A stretch of DNA of 64,000 nt from Acanthochromis polyacanthus (taxonomy: Eukaryota > Chordata > Actinopteri > Pomacentridae): assembly GCF_021347895.1 (NCBI RefSeq), contig NC_067113.1, positions 40,711,474 to 40,775,473 on the forward strand. Direction: 5' to 3'. The notes under the pieces were generated by a model. It had not been told where the DNA came from, searched no databases, and was given only the letters and a program-made list of their open reading frames with translations. The translations under genes were made by a program, and so were the position numbers. Below are positions 62,976 to 64,000 of the stretch, one piece after another (position 1 is the first letter of the stretch; each line of letters begins with the position of its first letter).

Positions 62976-64000
62976 TATTACCGTTTTATTTATTATGGGA
63001 TTGGATTGATTTGATATATTATCTCCCTGCACACAAATGTTCCATCAAAACAATTTCACTACGACGGCATCTTTCGCTTAGCTCTGCCCACGACTGTGAT
63101 TGTTTTATAGAAATACAAGCCACCATGTTTTTTCCCCTGGTTTAGCAGATTTCTGTACTACAGAATGAGCTGGCGAAGCAAGACTACTGCACTCTGCTCT
63201 AACACTAAACCAACCATTCCCGTGGGACAACCTCCTTGGATTGCTCCAATATTAAACAAAATAAACAAGGTGCAGTTTTCCATTTAAGCTAACTGCAAAA
63301 GGCTCAACCTGGTAGCCCAACTAATATACAATACATTTTTAAACCTGCATGCTCTTTGTCTTCTGTTGTATCAGTTAATATAATTTATATGGTAACTGAA
63401 TTCAATCAATACCACTGCAACACGAAAACAAAGTGCAAGTATAGTACAAGTTTTTAACCAATTAATAATTAATCCTTAACAAATTAGACGTTGGACCAGG
63501 ACAAAGGATCTTCCACCCTAAATTTCAGAAAGTCAGGGAACCACATATCAACACATAGAACAGCTGAGGCATTTCATTCTCTGATTTTGGCCCAACTTTG
63601 TTTCCTATAACTAGAAATCGAATCATCCGGGCTCTTGGACTGTTGCTATGATTTAATAACCGCTTTGACACTATCACTGTTGGGTCTTTTGCCACATTTT
63701 ATAGATTGAACAATAAACCAAAAACCGAAAGAATAACTGCTAATAAAAACCAGCAGCTCTGCTCACAGCACTGCCCTAAGGTTCTACATAACGCGCACAC
63801 GAGGCACGTTAAAAGAAACCCTAAAAGTTATTTAGAAAACACTATTTGACCCAGTAGTGCACTTATTCATCCATCTCTGACTGCGTGTTTCTATGTGAGA
63901 GTCCTGAATGTATTTTTAGAGGAAACTATCCTCGTGGTGATGTGCTTCCAGGAATATGCACACACACACAAAAAAAAGCGCTACCCTCCCACCATGAACA

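Larger units (their letters stand above)
39953..64000 (-). other. magi2: MAGI2 upstream intron (at least 24 kb, right end outside window)
   Basis: The WW1 and guanylate-kinase exons were searched for by expected motifs and not found, so the region is best read as one large intron. Its transposons and the NMRK-type retrocopy are listed separately. The stretches 40.0-41.2, 43.0-46.0, 50.99-53.5, 55.3-57.5, 58.3-59.9 and 63.0-64.0 kb hold only anonymous, partly AT-rich or purine-rich sequence and short microsatellites. Confidence 0.7.

Noticed and set aside
39953..64000. Search for the MAGI2 WW1 and guanylate-kinase exons
   Set aside because: No minus-strand match to the expected DHNTKTTSWLDPR or related motifs was seen by eye. 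They are assumed to lie beyond the right edge.

Overview
The window reads as teleost fish nuclear DNA. It carries large introns, AC/GT and ATCC microsatellites, an IR/DR-type Tc1 transposon, several mariner-like, Tigger-like, piggyBac-like and hAT-like elements, and a tRNA-derived SINE with an ATCC tail, a mix familiar from fish. The species cannot be fixed from the sequence alone.

One host gene spans nearly everything: a MAGI2 orthologue (membrane-associated guanylate kinase, WW and PDZ domain scaffold) on the minus strand. Eight exons can be placed to the base from splice sites that keep one continuous reading frame: 39895-39952, 38683-38804, 35901-36083, 26373-27056, 12559-12590, 9062-9269, 4502-4593 and 3994-4186. 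Together they hold 1,572 coding bases and encode the second WW domain, PDZ2, PDZ3, the PDZ3-PDZ4 linker and PDZ4. The N-terminal PDZ, guanylate-kinase and first WW exons must lie beyond the right edge, and the PDZ5 and PDZ6 exons beyond the left edge. A ninth, undescribed in-frame exon candidate of 306 nt (36942-37247, minus) lies between the WW2 and PDZ2 exons.

The introns are transposon graveyards. Left end (1-3993): a near-complete Tc1 transposase cut by the window edge and broken by one homopolymer frameshift, inserted in a SINE. 3.5-22 kb: four copies of an old, same-orientation repeat with TTAA-type ends, a Tigger remnant next to a LINE fragment, and a solo 82-bp palindromic element. 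22.7-24 kb: a piggyBac-like element carrying a transposase N-terminus, nested in the end of another TTAA element. 30-36 kb: an ATCC array grown from a SINE tail, a hAT-like element splitting a SINE (8-bp duplication), and a mariner-like inverted-repeat element. Right 24 kb (5' intron): more SINEs, a second Tc1 family, LINE debris, a broken NMRK-type retrocopy behind a mariner fragment (53.5-54.3 kb), two copies of a composite element with palindromic ends, two Mutator-like foldback elements with perfect 9-bp duplications (one nested in the composite element), a 730-bp inverted-repeat element and a Tigger-type miniature element.

No second intact protein gene, rRNA, tRNA gene or CRISPR array was found.
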